A stretch of 14,585 nucleotides of DNA from Candidatus Zhuqueibacterota bacterium (lineage in GTDB: Bacteria > Zhuqueibacterota > Zhuqueibacteria > Thermofontimicrobiales > Thiofontviventaceae). A program made the position numbers and the translations under genes. A model generated the notes under the pieces. The model did no database searches. It saw only the letters and a list, made by a program, of their open reading frames with translations, and was not told the origin of the DNA. The DNA is taken from assembly GCA_014729735.1 (NCBI GenBank), contig WJJN01000305.1, forward strand, positions 1 through 14,585, given 5' to 3'. Positions within the stretch are counted from its first letter, which is position 1. Each line of letters opens with the position of its first letter. This document shows, in pieces, positions 14,243 to 14,585 of the stretch.

Positions 14243-14443
14243 CTATACTCTGCGTGCTCGATAGCCTACTTTGTGAATCGCGGAAACAACATCATCCATA
14301 TTTGCTTCACCAACTATTTCTACCATACCATCTTCAAGATTCACGTCATAAGACTCCACGCCTTCGATTTCTGACACCGCCTTTTCCACAACCATCTTGC
14401 AATGGTTGCAAGTCATTTCGTCAACTTTGATGAGGGACTTCAT
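14243..14443 (-). CDS. Small HMA-domain metal chaperone, CopZ-like
   Basis: This 66-residue protein is a single heavy-metal-associated domain: a beta strand, the metal-binding EMTCNHCKMVVEKAV loop (CxxC at Cys12 and Cys15), then the pattern GVESYDVNLEDGMVEIVGE and a C-terminal helix ending KVGYRARRV. CNHC fits Cu(I)-carrying chaperones of the CopZ/Atx1 type. I chose 14443 as start because GGAGA lies 7 nt upstream; the ATG at 14449 is only 1-2 nt from that site. It is the first gene of the unit, 22 nt before nqrB, in the place where nqrA would be expected. No copper ATPase is nearby. Whether it serves the Nqr complex or merely shares the transcript is open; Zn or other metal binding cannot be excluded. 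Confidence 0.85.
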   Translation of the reverse strand: MKSLIKVDEMTCNHCKMVVEKAVSEIEGVESYDVNLEDGMVEIVGEANMDDVVSAIHKVGYRARRV

Positions 14444-14455
14444 GTACATATCTCC

Positions 14456-14585
14456 ACTTTGTCTATAATTGTATACATTTTTGATTTAAACTGATATTAA
14501 TTTATAAAATACCATTGTTAAAAACAACCAATTTTTCTGGTTTTTATCAATTTTTCCTGGATTTTCATACCTGATTTTACCGATA
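14456..14585 (-). promoter_or_regulatory. AT-rich leader upstream of the copZ-nqr operon
   Basis: No gene is visible in the last 130 nt. The sequence holds the palindrome TGTATACA (14470-14477), the inverted repeat TTGTT/AACAA (14515-14527), and two near-copies of one word, CAATTTTTCTGG (14529-14540) and CAATTTTTCCTGG (14548-14560), with starts 19 nt apart. This must contain the operon promoter unless transcription enters from outside. I cannot fix -35 and -10 elements with confidence. No GC-rich CsoR-type copper operator is seen. Confidence 0.35.

Overview
The window is 14.6 kb of ordinary bacterial chromosome, moderately AT-rich and densely coded. I see no integrase, transposase, phage gene, CRISPR array or RNA gene. 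Several traits suggest an anaerobic or microaerophilic Gram-negative bacterium, perhaps near the FCB/Calditrichota/KSB1 assemblage: a Na+-translocating NADH:quinone reductase, a PerR/rubrerythrin defence pair, a lipoprotein, and one promoter of the Bacteroidota TAnnTTTG type. The placement is tentative because no phylogenetic marker gene is present.

Region 1 (1-2858) holds the 3' end of a parvulin-type PPIase, a hairpin, and an M29-like aminopeptidase that may be leaderless. Converging on the aminopeptidase is a minus-strand pair, an Hsp15-like S4 protein followed by a stand-alone radical SAM enzyme, with a recognisable -35/-10 promoter. Region 2 (2859-4224) is a repeat-rich spacer followed by a membrane-anchored coiled-coil protein of unknown function that ends in a strong terminator. 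Region 3 (4272-7067) is a plus-strand run: a beta-hydroxyacid dehydrogenase, a lipoprotein, a small HAD protein resembling the P-domain of P-type ATPases, and a thioredoxin-fold protein, closed by a hairpin. Region 4 (7116-9437) is on the minus strand: a sulfotransferase, then a PerR-like regulator with a rubrerythrin/ferritin-like protein. A PerR-box-like operator lies directly downstream of an extended -10 element.

Region 5 (9481-14443, minus strand) is the main item: a seven-gene operon, copZ-like HMA protein - nqrB - nqrC - nqrD - nqrE - nqrF - conserved hypothetical. The flavin-attachment threonines (NqrB, NqrC), the paired cysteines (NqrD, NqrE) and the 2Fe-2S/FAD/NADH motifs (NqrF) are all present, so a working redox pump is likely. 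However, nqrA is not in its usual place before nqrB, the NqrB N-terminus is short in the segment known to contact NqrA, and NqrF lacks an internal insertion. Neither apbE nor nqrM follows nqrF; an uncharacterised 150-residue protein does. This is the best candidate here for a non-canonical system.

A second item is a small dispersed hairpin family: two 31-nt copies with identical 10-nt outer arms and compensating changes inside the stem, each 24 nt after a stop codon, plus one decayed copy.
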